From positions 1 to 49,310 of the forward strand of contig CAJTNC010000020.1 in NCBI GenBank assembly GCA_910577955.1: 49,310 nucleotides of DNA, given 5' to 3'. Source of the DNA: an uncultured Lachnospiraceae bacterium. Its GTDB lineage: Bacteria > Bacillota > Clostridia > Lachnospirales > Lachnospiraceae. The number at the start of each line of letters is the position of its first letter. The first letter of the stretch is position 1. A program made the translations under genes and the position numbers. The notes under the pieces are model-generated. The model ran no database searches. It was given only the letters and a program-made list of their open reading frames with translations, and was not told the origin of the DNA. Positions 33,360 to 41,620 of the stretch are shown one piece after another.

Positions 33360-34046
33360 TCAGTTCTGGCCGTAGTAAGCGTTCGCACCGTGTTTCCTGA
33401 AATAGTGTTTATCCTGCAATTCCTGAGGCGCAGGTTTTACCTGCGGATTGATCATTTCACAGCGGGACGCCATCTTCGCCACTTCCTCCAAAACCACCGC
33501 GTTGTGCACTGCCTCATGGCCGTCCTTTCCCCATGTGAAAGGCCCGTGGTTTTTGCATAGCACAGTCGGAACCGCCTCGTAATCCTTATCCTTGAATAAA
33601 TCCACTATCAGAAGTCCTGTATTTTTCTCATAGTCTTTTAGCTCTTCCTCGGTCAGACATCTAGCGCAGGGCACCTCGCCGTAAATGTAGTCCGCATGGG
33701 TCGTCCCATAGCAGGGAATCGCCCGTCCTGCCTGCGCCCAGCTTGTCGCCCACGGAGAATGGGTGTGCACCACACCGCCGATCTTAGAGAACGCCTTATA
33801 CAATTCCACATGGGTTGCCGTATCTGAGGAAGGATTATATTTTCCTTCCACTTTGTTGCCGCTTAAATCCACAATCACCATATCATCCGGCGTCAGCTTA
33901 TCGTAATCCACGCCGCTGGGCTTAATCGCAAAAAGCCCGCTCTCCCTGTCAATCTCACTGACATTCCCCCAAGTGAAAGTTACCAACTCGTATTTCGGCA
34001 GCAGCATATTGGCCTCATAGACACGTTTTTTCAGTTCTTCCAGCAT
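33360..34046 (-). CDS. ulaF: L-ribulose-5-phosphate 4-epimerase
   Basis: 228 residues, full length for the AraD/UlaF/SgbE family. GNVSEID and KPSGVDYDKL near the N-terminus, SSDTATHVELYKAF, zinc ligands in VVHTHSPWATSWAQ, and NHGPFTWG further on. It converts L-ribulose 5-phosphate to D-xylulose 5-phosphate, the final step of ascorbate catabolism. Named ulaF from operon context; an araD paralogue cannot be told apart by motif alone. Confidence 0.92.
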   Translation of the reverse strand: MLEELKKRVYEANMLLPKYELVTFTWGNVSEIDRESGLFAIKPSGVDYDKLTPDDMVIVDLSGNKVEGKYNPSSDTATHVELYKAFSKIGGVVHTHSPWATSWAQAGRAIPCYGTTHADYIYGEVPCARCLTEEELKDYEKNTGLLIVDLFKDKDYEAVPTVLCKNHGPFTWGKDGHEAVHNAVVLEEVAKMASRCEMINPQVKPAPQELQDKHYFRKHGANAYYGQN

Positions 34047-34067
34047 TTTTTCTCTCCTTTTCCACTT

Positions 34068-35117
34068 TTATTCTGTGATCGTGTAAAGCGCCGCCTCGTC
34101 GATCTCCCTGTTTGTGGACACTAACATATCCTTACCGTCCTTCACATAGTGATAGATATTTGCGGAACCGCAGTCTTTGTCGATGCATTCCATCTCGTAA
34201 GCGCCTTTTTCCTTATTGTAAGTAAACATCATCAGATCCCTCTGTCCTTTGCGGTGTCCTGTCACAAGAACCGGTTTCCCGCAGAGCATACCGCCGTACA
34301 GAGAGTGCAAAAACTCCCTCTTTTCCTCAAACTCATAGTCCAGTTTAAACACGCCGTCTTTTTTCTTATAGAAGCGGATCGTATCTCCGTGGAAGGGTGT
34401 GAGCACCGCCAGTTCTCTCTCCCCATCCTCATCAAAGTCCACTAACACCGCGTCGCTGGCTGCGTCGGAGATCAGTTCCTCAATAGTCCACTCTCCCTCC
34501 GCGCTCTCCGGAGGCGTGAACAGAAATACCCCGTTATCCGAGGAGATAATGCTGCAGGGAACCCCGTTTTCCTCGGTTCTGTAGTAACCGTGATTCTTTA
34601 ACATATTATCCTTGATCACTGTGAGGGAAAGCTGATGTTTTTCATCAAATCCGCTCAGATCATCGGGAAGCACCGCTGCGTAAACCTTTCCCGGAAATCT
34701 CCAGTCTTCTTTGTATTCATGATCAGATTTAAGGGCACAGGCGATCAGATACTTTACACCGTTCCTTACCAGAATATCAAATCTGTGCACAAAAGGCAAA
34801 TCCACCAACGTCCTGATCTCCCAGTTTCCCTTCTCAATAGGCGTTGCAATAACGATCTTGGCCTCTTTGGAGTCATTGGGGGAATAAAATCTGTGGGTCG
34901 CCAAAAACTGTCCGTCGCTGTCCGGCACCTGCACCATTGTCATCACGCCGCCCGGCTCGCTCCAGACGACATCTTTTTCGTTTCCGTCCGCGTCAAAGAG
35001 CAGACATTTGTCCACCTTTTCCGCCGCCACCAGAAAATGGGGCTCCCCCTGATAAGTCAGCGGGGCGATCGCATAACATTTTGTCAGATTCGATATCACC
35101 TTTTTTTCTACTCTCAT
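34068..35117 (-). CDS. Unknown cytosolic beta-propeller-like protein of the ula operon
   Basis: 349 residues without signal peptide or membrane segment. Composition is beta-rich with recurring short blocks such as FLVAAEKVDKCLLFDADGNE, FLATHRFYSP, VLVDFDEDGERELAVLTPFH and LVTGHRKGQRDLMMFTYNKE, which look like propeller blades with FG-GAP-like D-x-D-x-D-G loops. It lies between ulaE and ulaF in a tight operon (21-bp gap to ulaF). I do not recognise a characterised family. It might be a lactonase-like propeller, a sensor, or an enzyme handling an intermediate, but the sequence alone does not decide. Confidence 0.8.
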   Translation of the reverse strand: MRVEKKVISNLTKCYAIAPLTYQGEPHFLVAAEKVDKCLLFDADGNEKDVVWSEPGGVMTMVQVPDSDGQFLATHRFYSPNDSKEAKIVIATPIEKGNWEIRTLVDLPFVHRFDILVRNGVKYLIACALKSDHEYKEDWRFPGKVYAAVLPDDLSGFDEKHQLSLTVIKDNMLKNHGYYRTEENGVPCSIISSDNGVFLFTPPESAEGEWTIEELISDAASDAVLVDFDEDGERELAVLTPFHGDTIRFYKKKDGVFKLDYEFEEKREFLHSLYGGMLCGKPVLVTGHRKGQRDLMMFTYNKEKGAYEMECIDKDCGSANIYHYVKDGKDMLVSTNREIDEAALYTITE

Positions 35118-35174
35118 TTTTCAACATCCTCACTTCTATTTGTCGTCACATCCGTCAGTTGCTTCCCCGTACCC

Positions 35175-36020
35175 TCAAATACATTGCCTGTCTAAAAGAC
35201 CTGTCATCATATCATAGGCAAAACGCAGGTCTTCTTTCCAGTTTTCGGCTCCCAAATACCAGAACTCCGTCACATATCTGCGGATCCCCATCTCCCACGC
35301 CTTCTCAATAGCCGCTTCAAAATCCACATGTCCCGTACCGTAGGGCACTTCCCGGTATCTCCCCGGCAGCGTCTCCTTTAAGTGAAGGGAGGTGATGTTT
35401 CCCCGTCCCAGTTCCAGATCCTCCAGCACATCTGACCGGTACTGCACCGCAGCGTTCGTCAGATTGCCCAGATCGGGATAGACTTTCAAGTAGTTAGAGC
35501 CGCATAAAACAACATATTTCATGGCTTTTTCCACGGTGTTCATGAACTCGTTCTCCATGGTTTCCAGTCCCAGAATCACACCCGCTCTCTCTGCCATCTC
35601 TGCGCCTGCTTTCAAATTCTTCAGGTAACGCCTTTTTGTCTCCAGCGTGGACGGCTCATAATATACATCGTAGCCGGGGATCATCACCACCCGCACTCCG
35701 ATATCATCCGCAAACTGAATGGATTTTTCCAAAATTTCCATTCCCCTCGCCTCGTACTCCGGTTTGTCATTCCCCAGAGAATATTTGGTCAGGGCGCTGA
35801 CGCACATGGTACGGATCGGCATCCCCACTTCGTACATCAATTCCACCAACCTGAGACGTTCTTCTTTCGGCATATCAAGCCGCCCGATCTTATCTTCGGA
35901 AGCATCGATGCTGAGTTCCACATAATCATAGCCCGCTTCCTTCGCCGCCTCCAGTTTCTCCCTCCACGACAACTCGGAAGGCATTGCTTTTTCATATAAT
36001 CCCAAAGCATACGCTTTCAT
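35175..36020 (-). CDS. ulaE: L-ribulose/L-xylulose-5-phosphate 3-epimerase
   Basis: About 281 residues from the ATG at 36020 (GAGGAGG 13 bp upstream; an in-frame TTG at 36032 is too close to that Shine-Dalgarno). A xylose-isomerase-like TIM barrel: LGLYEKAMPSELSWREKLEA, AGYDYVELSIDASEDKIGRL, VVMIPGYDVYYE, LGLETMENEFMNTV, VYPDLGNLTNA, and HLKETLPGRYREVPYGTGHV. These match UlaE/SgaU closely, with metal ligands Glu, Asp, His and Glu in those blocks. It converts L-xylulose 5-phosphate to L-ribulose 5-phosphate. Confidence 0.93.
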   Translation of the reverse strand: MKAYALGLYEKAMPSELSWREKLEAAKEAGYDYVELSIDASEDKIGRLDMPKEERLRLVELMYEVGMPIRTMCVSALTKYSLGNDKPEYEARGMEILEKSIQFADDIGVRVVMIPGYDVYYEPSTLETKRRYLKNLKAGAEMAERAGVILGLETMENEFMNTVEKAMKYVVLCGSNYLKVYPDLGNLTNAAVQYRSDVLEDLELGRGNITSLHLKETLPGRYREVPYGTGHVDFEAAIEKAWEMGIRRYVTEFWYLGAENWKEDLRFAYDMMTGLLDRQCI

Positions 36021-36038
36021 AATCTTAACCAAACCTCC

Positions 36039-36809
36039 TCAGTAATCACTTTTTCTCACCTGATAAACCTCGACTCCCAACGCCCGCATCTGTTCCAGTT
36101 CCTCCGCGGAAGCCAGCTCGTCGGTGATCAGATGTTTTACCATATCGATGCCGCAGCTTGTAAAACTGCTGTTATGTCCTACTTTAGTGTGATCCGCCAT
36201 CAGATAGACTGTCTGTGTCGTATGCTCGATCATCAGCCGATTGACGTTCACCTCGTTGGCGATCTCCGTGGACATGCCCGTCGCACTGCTGATCCCCGCA
36301 CAGCCCATAAAAGCTTTTTTTGCAAAAATATTCTGCAGATTTCTGGTGGCAAAATCCCCTACTAACGCCTCCTTCGGATGCCGCACCTCGCCTCCCGTCA
36401 GAATCAGATCCACACCTTCGGCCTTTTCGTAACTGATCGCCCTGCCGTTGTTTGTAATAACCGTCACATGTCTTCCTTTGATATACCTGATAAGATCCAG
36501 CGCATTGCTGCTCGTATTGATAAAGATCGTATCCCCGTCTTCCACCAGAGTCGCCGCATATTTTGCAATCAGTTCCCTGTATATCGTGACGTCGTCCACA
36601 TAGCCCGCCGCCTCTTTCGATACGGCCGCTCCTCCGTAAAATCTGGTGATCTGTTTTTTCTCTTCCAGATACTGGAGGTCTCTCCGGATCGTCACCACCG
36701 ACACGCTCAGTCTCTTAGCCAGTTCGTCTATACGAATCTGCGGGTTTCTCTGCAGCATATCCAACACCTGACGCCTTCTTCCTTCCACGTACGCTCTTTC
36801 CCTTTTCAT
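36039..36809 (-). CDS. ulaR: DeoR-family transcriptional regulator, probable UlaR
   Basis: 256 residues. N-terminal DeoR helix-turn-helix (RIDELAKRLSVSVVTIRRDL) and a sugar-phosphate-sensing domain with TIFINTSSNALDLIRYI, NNGRAISYEK, GGEVRHPKEALVGDFA, and the effector-site MADHTKVGHNSSF. Located inside the ula operon, so it probably represses it and responds to ascorbate 6-phosphate, as E. coli UlaR does. Candidate operators lie around the ulaG promoter. Confidence 0.88.
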   Translation of the reverse strand: MKRERAYVEGRRRQVLDMLQRNPQIRIDELAKRLSVSVVTIRRDLQYLEEKKQITRFYGGAAVSKEAAGYVDDVTIYRELIAKYAATLVEDGDTIFINTSSNALDLIRYIKGRHVTVITNNGRAISYEKAEGVDLILTGGEVRHPKEALVGDFATRNLQNIFAKKAFMGCAGISSATGMSTEIANEVNVNRLMIEHTTQTVYLMADHTKVGHNSSFTSCGIDMVKHLITDELASAEELEQMRALGVEVYQVRKSDY

Positions 36810-36860
36810 ACCGACCTCCGCATGCTGCCCTGAAACTAAAATATTCCTGTCAACCGGTTT

Positions 36861-36892
36861 ACAGGCGTCCTGCCGGAAGGCAGGGCGCCTGT
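36861..36892 (-). other. Intercistronic hairpin between ulaB and ulaR
   Basis: Near-perfect 14-bp stem with a short loop (ACAGGCG / CGCCTGT ends and CCTGCC / GGCAGG inside). No T-run follows on the minus strand, so it is more likely an mRNA-processing or stability element separating transport from regulatory genes than a full terminator. Confidence 0.65.
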
Positions 36893-36899
36893 GCCCGCA

Positions 36900-37205
36900 T
36901 TACTCGATAATACCTTTTTCTCTCATCTTGTCTTCCATTTCCTGAACAGACATAATATTGCGCAGCCCGATCACGATTGTGCCCTTCTTCTCAGCATCTT
37001 TGAACATATTCGCAAAATTCTGTGCACAAAATACCACGTCGTACTGTGCCGCAGCGGTTTTTCCCTCAGACAATGCGCAATGATGAACTTTGCCCGGTTT
37101 GATTCCAACCTTATCCAATGCTTTCTGCATTGTCATTTTCATCATCAGACTGGAACCCGCCCCGTTTGCACAACACACCAGAAAAGTCATATTTTCCTTA
37201 GCCAT
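36900..37205 (-). CDS. ulaB: PTS ascorbate-type IIB component
   Basis: About 101 residues from the ATG at 37205; the ATG at 37211 directly abuts the Shine-Dalgarno GAAGGAGA, whereas 37205 lies 7 bp from it. The phospho-cysteine loop FLVCCANGAGSSLMMKM (Cys12) matches UlaB-type IIB domains. It transfers phosphate from IIA to the sugar. Confidence 0.9.
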   Translation of the reverse strand: MAKENMTFLVCCANGAGSSLMMKMTMQKALDKVGIKPGKVHHCALSEGKTAAAQYDVVFCAQNFANMFKDAEKKGTIVIGLRNIMSVQEMEDKMREKGIIE

Positions 37206-37223
37206 AACCATTCTCCTTCTTCA

Positions 37224-38699
37224 TTATTTATTTTTCATTTCTTTATATTTCTCATAGTCTTCCGTCACAAGGAAGTAACCGTCTTTGTCCGCACGGTACT
37301 GAAGCTGCGGGATGACAAGCAGTCCGACTGCAACGATCGCAACGCCTGCATAGCTCAAGAACTTCATGAGCACTGTCATAACCGGCCATACTACCGCCCA
37401 GTCCCACATACCGAGGTATCCGCCGTAAGCTGCCATACCAACCCAGCCTGCGATGAGCGCGGAACCGAACACCTGACAGAGACCGGAGATAAACGGCAGG
37501 ATAAGCGCTGCCTTGATACCGCCCTTCTCGTTTGCAAAGATAGCGATGGTCGCATTGTCAAAGAATACCGGCACGAATCCGCAGATAACAAGCACGGGGC
37601 TCTTTAACACGATAAGCACTGCGATAGCAACGATCTGTCCGAGGAATCCTGCAAGGAATCCCAGCGGCACTGCATTTGCGGAACCAAATCCGAAGATAAC
37701 CGCACAGTCTACGCCCGGTACGGAACCCGGAAGCAGCTTATCCGCAATACCCTGGAAAGATGCTGTCAGCTCTGTCACGAAAGTACGAACGCCAAGCTGC
37801 AGGATCGCCAGATATACGGAGAAGTACAAACAGGTCTGAATCACATAGAATAACATACTTGCGCCTTCTTTTAAGAAACCGCCTGCTACCAGATAATCCC
37901 TTCCCAGAATGCAGAGGATCGTTCCGAAGAACGCTAACATCAAAATAGAAGTACAAACCATGTTTTCATTAAAGATACTCATAAAGCCCGGCAGTTCAAT
38001 GTCGTCGATCTTTTTCACTTCCTTGCCGTCTTTCTTCTTGCCGAACAGTTTTTCAGCTAACCAATAATTGAACGCCACACCGAACATCTGCTGATGCGCC
38101 AGTGTAAAGCCTGCGCCGTCCGTAACTTCCTGACAAGGTTTGATCAGAAGGTTTGTACCTACTGCCCAGTAAGCGCCCAGAATAACCGCCATAACGATGA
38201 TCATCGCCACATGTTTTGTCAAAAGACCGGGCAGTGCGAACATGATCAGCCAGTAAGCGGTTGCCGCCTGCTGTACCTGCACATGGCCTGTGGTAAACAG
38301 CGCGCGAAGTTTCGTGATCTTGTTGAAACGCACAAGCAGGATATTTACGATAAAGGCGATCAGCAGCAGGATCATAGCATCGCCGAAGCCCTTTCCGAAT
38401 ACTTCTTCCACACCTGCCGTCACGGCGTTCTGTCCGAAATAGGGATCGATTACCATAGCGTCGATCTGGAAAACGTCTTTTAAACCTACAAGCACCGGGC
38501 GGAAGTTATTGACCAGTCCGCCGGAACCTACCGTCAGAATCAGATAACCTACGATTGCTTTGATAACCCCCGCAAGCACATCATACCACGGCTTCTTCAG
38601 GAGTATGTACCCCAGCATAACGATAAGTCCGATCATAAATGCAGGCTGCTGCAAAATGTTAGTCGCGAAGTATGACCATGCGTTCATTAAAAAATTCAT
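37224..38699 (-). CDS. ulaA: PTS ascorbate-specific IIC permease
   Basis: About 491 residues from the ATG at 38699 (AAGGAGG 8 bp upstream), 10-12 membrane helices. Motifs of UlaA/SgaT: AFMIGLIVMLGYILLKKPWY, GGLVNNFRPVLVGL, FGFGSANAVPLGFLAGFLGQ, and VFFDNATIAIFANEKGG. It forms the membrane channel that takes up and phosphorylates L-ascorbate. Gene order ulaC-ulaA-ulaB, each closely spaced. Confidence 0.94.
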   Translation of the reverse strand: MNFLMNAWSYFATNILQQPAFMIGLIVMLGYILLKKPWYDVLAGVIKAIVGYLILTVGSGGLVNNFRPVLVGLKDVFQIDAMVIDPYFGQNAVTAGVEEVFGKGFGDAMILLLIAFIVNILLVRFNKITKLRALFTTGHVQVQQAATAYWLIMFALPGLLTKHVAMIIVMAVILGAYWAVGTNLLIKPCQEVTDGAGFTLAHQQMFGVAFNYWLAEKLFGKKKDGKEVKKIDDIELPGFMSIFNENMVCTSILMLAFFGTILCILGRDYLVAGGFLKEGASMLFYVIQTCLYFSVYLAILQLGVRTFVTELTASFQGIADKLLPGSVPGVDCAVIFGFGSANAVPLGFLAGFLGQIVAIAVLIVLKSPVLVICGFVPVFFDNATIAIFANEKGGIKAALILPFISGLCQVFGSALIAGWVGMAAYGGYLGMWDWAVVWPVMTVLMKFLSYAGVAIVAVGLLVIPQLQYRADKDGYFLVTEDYEKYKEMKNK

Positions 38700-38771
38700 A
38701 TTTTCTCCTCCTTCTATAGAGATCAGCATCCGACTACCCTTCCCGGATGCCATTTCAGTTTTTCATCTGAT

Positions 38772-39227
38772 CTAACTCAGATATTTCTCATCAAGTGCAA
38801 GAAGATCCTCAGACGTCTTTGCCTCTTTGAGTTCCTCCATCAGCTCCTCGTTAGACATCAGTTCCGCCAGTCTGGACATATTGTCCAGATGCTGACTGGG
38901 ATCACAGGATGCAAGCGTGAAAAACAGCGTTGCATCCTTTTCGGGATCCTCCGGGTCAAAGCTGACGGGTTCTTCCAGTTTCATAAACGCGATCGCCGTT
39001 TTGTGCACGCCCTTTGCACATTCCTGAGAATGAGGCATCGCCACATCCGGCATGATCACGATGTAAGGACCGTACTCTTCCACACAGCGTATGATGTCTT
39101 CCTTATAATTCTCTTCCACTGTACCGTCCGCTTCCAACACTTCACAGCTCATACGGACCGCATCTCTCCAATCCTTTGCGCTCTGGGCAAATTTACAATG
39201 GTTTTTCTCCACAAACTCTTTTAACAT
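38772..39227 (-). CDS. ulaC: PTS ascorbate-type IIA component
   Basis: About 151 residues from the ATG at 39227, with GGAGG 6 bp upstream. A fructose/mannitol-type IIA domain; YIVIMPDVAMPHSQECAKGV carries phospho-histidine His66. It receives phosphate from HPr and passes it to UlaB. Confidence 0.9.
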   Translation of the reverse strand: MLKEFVEKNHCKFAQSAKDWRDAVRMSCEVLEADGTVEENYKEDIIRCVEEYGPYIVIMPDVAMPHSQECAKGVHKTAIAFMKLEEPVSFDPEDPEKDATLFFTLASCDPSQHLDNMSRLAELMSNEELMEELKEAKTSEDLLALDEKYLS

Positions 39228-39273
39228 GCTACTCCTCCAGTTTTCAGTCATGCACCATTATGGTCTTTACCTG

Positions 39274-40377
39274 TTACAGGCAGGAACGATACGGGATATT
39301 CTGAGGCGCCTCGAAGCAGTCCTCGAATCCTCTTCTATGGTGGTAGTAGAGTTTATCCTTATCCTGCGGATAAACGTACTTGCCGCCCACCTGCCAGAAG
39401 AACGGATGGAACTTGTACTCGTTGCGGTCTTTCTTGAAGTCGTAGAGCAGTTTGATCTCCTCACAGTCGGCTTGGAAGTTAGTCCATACATCCCAGTGGA
39501 TCGGCACTACAACTTTACATTTCAGATTTTCCGCCATGCGCAGTACATCTATCGATGTCATCTTGTCCTGCATACCGATGGGGTTCTCACCAAAGGAACC
39601 AAAAGCCACGTCAATATCGTAATCTTTGCCGTGTTTTGCAAAGTAGATAGAGAAGTGAGAGTCGCCGGAGTGATAAATGTTGCCGCCCGGAGTCTTCACC
39701 AGATAGTTGACAGCCTTGTCATCCATATCCGTGGGACATACCCCTGTCAATTCTTCCCTGTCAGGCCCTGTTTTGTCCGTCGTCACGATACAGGTTCTGT
39801 CAAATGAATCAAGAGCTACGATCTCAATGTCCTTGATCTTTATCGTATCGCCGGGTTTCACCGTGATGCAGCGATCCTCGGGAACTCCCCACTTTAACCA
39901 TGTCTCCACGGATTTCTTAGGTCCGATGAAAGGAACCGGAATCACATTGCCTTTGTCGTCTGTGGTGGTCATGCCGCTCTGGATCACGTGAGCCGCCCAC
40001 TCTGCGGACATATGATCCTGATGATAGTGGGTTGCAAGCACCGCGTCCACCTGCTTAAAGGCGAAAGGATCGATCACAAAGGGCACATTTCGCAGATTCG
40101 GCTGCATCGCGCGGCCGCCGCACATATTTGCCATCTGGTGTCCCACTTTCATTTTGCCGTCACCATGGGTTCTCTTGCCGTTTCCGCACCAGAGATCAAT
40201 GGTGATGTTCGCCCCTCCCGGCGTCTTAAACCACACCCCGGTACAGCCAAGCCACCACATGGCAACATTCCCCGGCTCAACAACTTCGTTTTCGATGTCT
40301 TCCACAAGCCAGGTGCCCCACTCAGGGAAAGTTGACATGATCCAGCTTTCTCTCGAGATTTCGTCAATTTTACTCAT
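39274..40377 (-). CDS. ulaG: L-ascorbate-6-phosphate lactonase
   Basis: 367 residues, full length for UlaG. Metallo-beta-lactamase-fold motif LATHYHQDHMSAEWAAHVIQ (His117, His119, Asp121, His122), GDSHFSIYFAKHGKDYDIDV, and CKVVVPIHWDVWTNF. WWLGCTGVWFKTPGGANITI near the N-terminus is typical. It opens the lactone of ascorbate 6-phosphate to 3-keto-L-gulonate 6-phosphate. First gene of the operon. Confidence 0.95.
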   Translation of the reverse strand: MSKIDEISRESWIMSTFPEWGTWLVEDIENEVVEPGNVAMWWLGCTGVWFKTPGGANITIDLWCGNGKRTHGDGKMKVGHQMANMCGGRAMQPNLRNVPFVIDPFAFKQVDAVLATHYHQDHMSAEWAAHVIQSGMTTTDDKGNVIPVPFIGPKKSVETWLKWGVPEDRCITVKPGDTIKIKDIEIVALDSFDRTCIVTTDKTGPDREELTGVCPTDMDDKAVNYLVKTPGGNIYHSGDSHFSIYFAKHGKDYDIDVAFGSFGENPIGMQDKMTSIDVLRMAENLKCKVVVPIHWDVWTNFQADCEEIKLLYDFKKDRNEYKFHPFFWQVGGKYVYPQDKDKLYYHHRRGFEDCFEAPQNIPYRSCL

Positions 40378-40407
40378 AAAGCCCTCCTTTTGTTTTTATG
40401 AAACGTT

Positions 40408-40437
40408 CATATAATTCATATAATTCGGCATTATATG
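40408..40437. promoter_or_regulatory. Candidate UlaR operator
   Basis: Two direct CATATAAT copies, then ATTATATG as their inverted partner, within the first ~40 transcribed bases of the ula operon. The location downstream of the -10 fits repression. Confidence 0.45.
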
Positions 40438-40451
40438 TTTCGCTATTTTTC

Positions 40452-40479
40452 ATTATATCATAATATATGGTTTAATCAA
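40452..40479 (-). promoter_or_regulatory. Promoter of the ula operon
   Basis: Minus strand TTGATT (40474-40479), 16-bp spacer, TATAAT (40452-40457). Confidence 0.7.
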
Positions 40480-40532
40480 CACACTTATATGATCGTTTTG
40501 TCTTTTAATGCGTGTTTTTGGAAGTTTTACGA

Positions 40533-40566
40533 TTTGCACAAATTGTACATGTACATTTTGTGCAAA
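40533..40566. repeat. 34-bp near-perfect palindrome upstream of the ula promoter
   Basis: TTTGCACAAATTGTACA (40533-40549) and TGTACATTTTGTGCAAA (40550-40566), 16 of 17 bases complementary and no loop. Centre about 100 bp upstream of the ula start. No T-run, so operator rather than terminator. It shares TTGTGCAAAAT with the MITE interior, possibly by chance. Confidence 0.7.
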
Positions 40567-40666
40567 ATAGATAATGATTATTTGTTTTTACGGCAAGAAA
40601 AAATGGGATATTCATTAAATTCATTAAATTCGTTAAAATTTATCCCTGACATCCGTTTTCCCTCCT

Positions 40667-41419
40667 TTACAAGCGGACATCTACATGGGTATATACGGCA
40701 GACTGCTGTTCTGCGGATACATCCGCATCTTTACCCGCTTCACTACCGTCTTCTGATACATTTTCTTTTGCATTTTCCTTTTTTGCCTCGGAAGTCTTAT
40801 TGTCCCTGCTGTCAGCTTCAGCGGCTTCTTCCATGGCAATGTTTGCCATAGCATTGTTTGCTTTGCCAAGCGTTTCCATCTGTGAAGCTGTGGCTTTCAT
40901 TGCCTTCTCTTCCACATCTGCAAGTTCTTCCCGCTTTTTCGTCGTATCCTGTCCGCTCATTTCATCCAGCTTGATTTCCGACTCAATGACTCCTGCCCTG
41001 CCTTCCATCCTTGCCCCTACGCTGCCCTGCACTTTTGACTGTTTGATGGATACGTCTGCCGAAATCATCGCTGTCATGCCTGCCTGAGAAAGACCGGCGC
41101 TTTTACCGCCTGACTTGCCGCCCCTTGTTCCGCCCGGCATATCATCCGTAGATGTCTTCTTTGCCTGCTGTTTCTCTTTCCGCTGTTCCATTTGGTGCTG
41201 CCTGAGCTGCATATTCAGTTCGCTGATCTGCTGCTGAATCTCCTGCCGCTTCTTCATCTTTTCTTCCGGCGTCATTTCCTCGTTGGAAGAAAGCTCCTGC
41301 AGCTGTTTCTGTGCATTGGCGATCTCATTCTGAATATTCCGGCTGTAGGAATCCACTGCCTGTTTCATCCCCATCTGCCCCATCTGTGTGTTTGCTCCGT
41401 TTACTCCGTTAATTGTCAT
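40667..41419 (-). CDS. FlxA-like family protein
   Basis: 250 residues, no signal peptide or membrane segment. The first ~95 residues form a long coiled coil (NIQNEIANAQKQLQELSSNE, MKKRQEIQQQISELNMQLRQ) of the FlxA-like type; the middle is Gly-rich (GGTRGGKSGGKSAGLSQAGM) and the rest is acidic and alanine-rich. FlxA in E. coli is expressed from a flagellar sigma promoter; here function is unknown. It is monocistronic with AAGGAGG 8 bp upstream, between the ula operon and a two-component pair. Confidence 0.7.
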   Translation of the reverse strand: MTINGVNGANTQMGQMGMKQAVDSYSRNIQNEIANAQKQLQELSSNEEMTPEEKMKKRQEIQQQISELNMQLRQHQMEQRKEKQQAKKTSTDDMPGGTRGGKSGGKSAGLSQAGMTAMISADVSIKQSKVQGSVGARMEGRAGVIESEIKLDEMSGQDTTKKREELADVEEKAMKATASQMETLGKANNAMANIAMEEAAEADSRDNKTSEAKKENAKENVSEDGSEAGKDADVSAEQQSAVYTHVDVRL

Positions 41420-41492
41420 TTTCTTTTCCTCCTTGACCTTGAAATTGAATCCTTTTACTGTGTCGTTTTTCCGTCCAAATTTTAGATTTGTT

Positions 41493-41522
41493 ATTTTATT
41501 TTTTCGGAGTTAAATTTTGCAA
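41493..41522 (-). promoter_or_regulatory. Possible promoter of the FlxA-like gene
   Basis: Minus strand TTGCAA (41517-41522), 18-bp spacer, TAAAAT (41493-41498). No good sigma-D match was found here. Confidence 0.4.
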
Positions 41523-41571
41523 ACTAAAGCGATATGCGGCAGACCGACCTTTTTCTGCTGTGAACCCACAA

Positions 41572-41620
41572 TAAAAAACCTCTTATGCCGGACCTTGCTT
41601 TCCGACACAAGAGGTTTTTT
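41572..41620. terminator. Terminator of the two-component operon (symmetrical)
   Basis: AAAAAACCTCTT (41573-41584) and AAGAGGTTTTTT (41609-41620) pair perfectly, with an inner CCGGA/TCCG stem. T-runs exist on both strands, so it can work in both directions. The right arm overlaps the histidine kinase stop codon. Confidence 0.88.

Larger units (their letters stand above)
40378..40666. other. Regulatory gap between ulaG and the FlxA-like gene
   Basis: From left to right: ATGAAACGTTCAT (40398-40410), a short dyad near a cre-like core; repeated CATATAAT (40408-40415, 40417-40424) facing ATTATATG (40430-40437); the ula promoter (40452-40479); a 34-bp near-perfect palindrome (40533-40566); and three near-repeats of ATTCATTAA around 40612-40638. 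No open frame or RNA gene is recognisable. Confidence 0.6.

Noticed and set aside
40612..40638. Three tandem ATTCATTAA-like units as an origin-type iteron or regulatory array
   Set aside because: Only three short AT-rich units, with no replication gene or DnaA box nearby; chance is likely.
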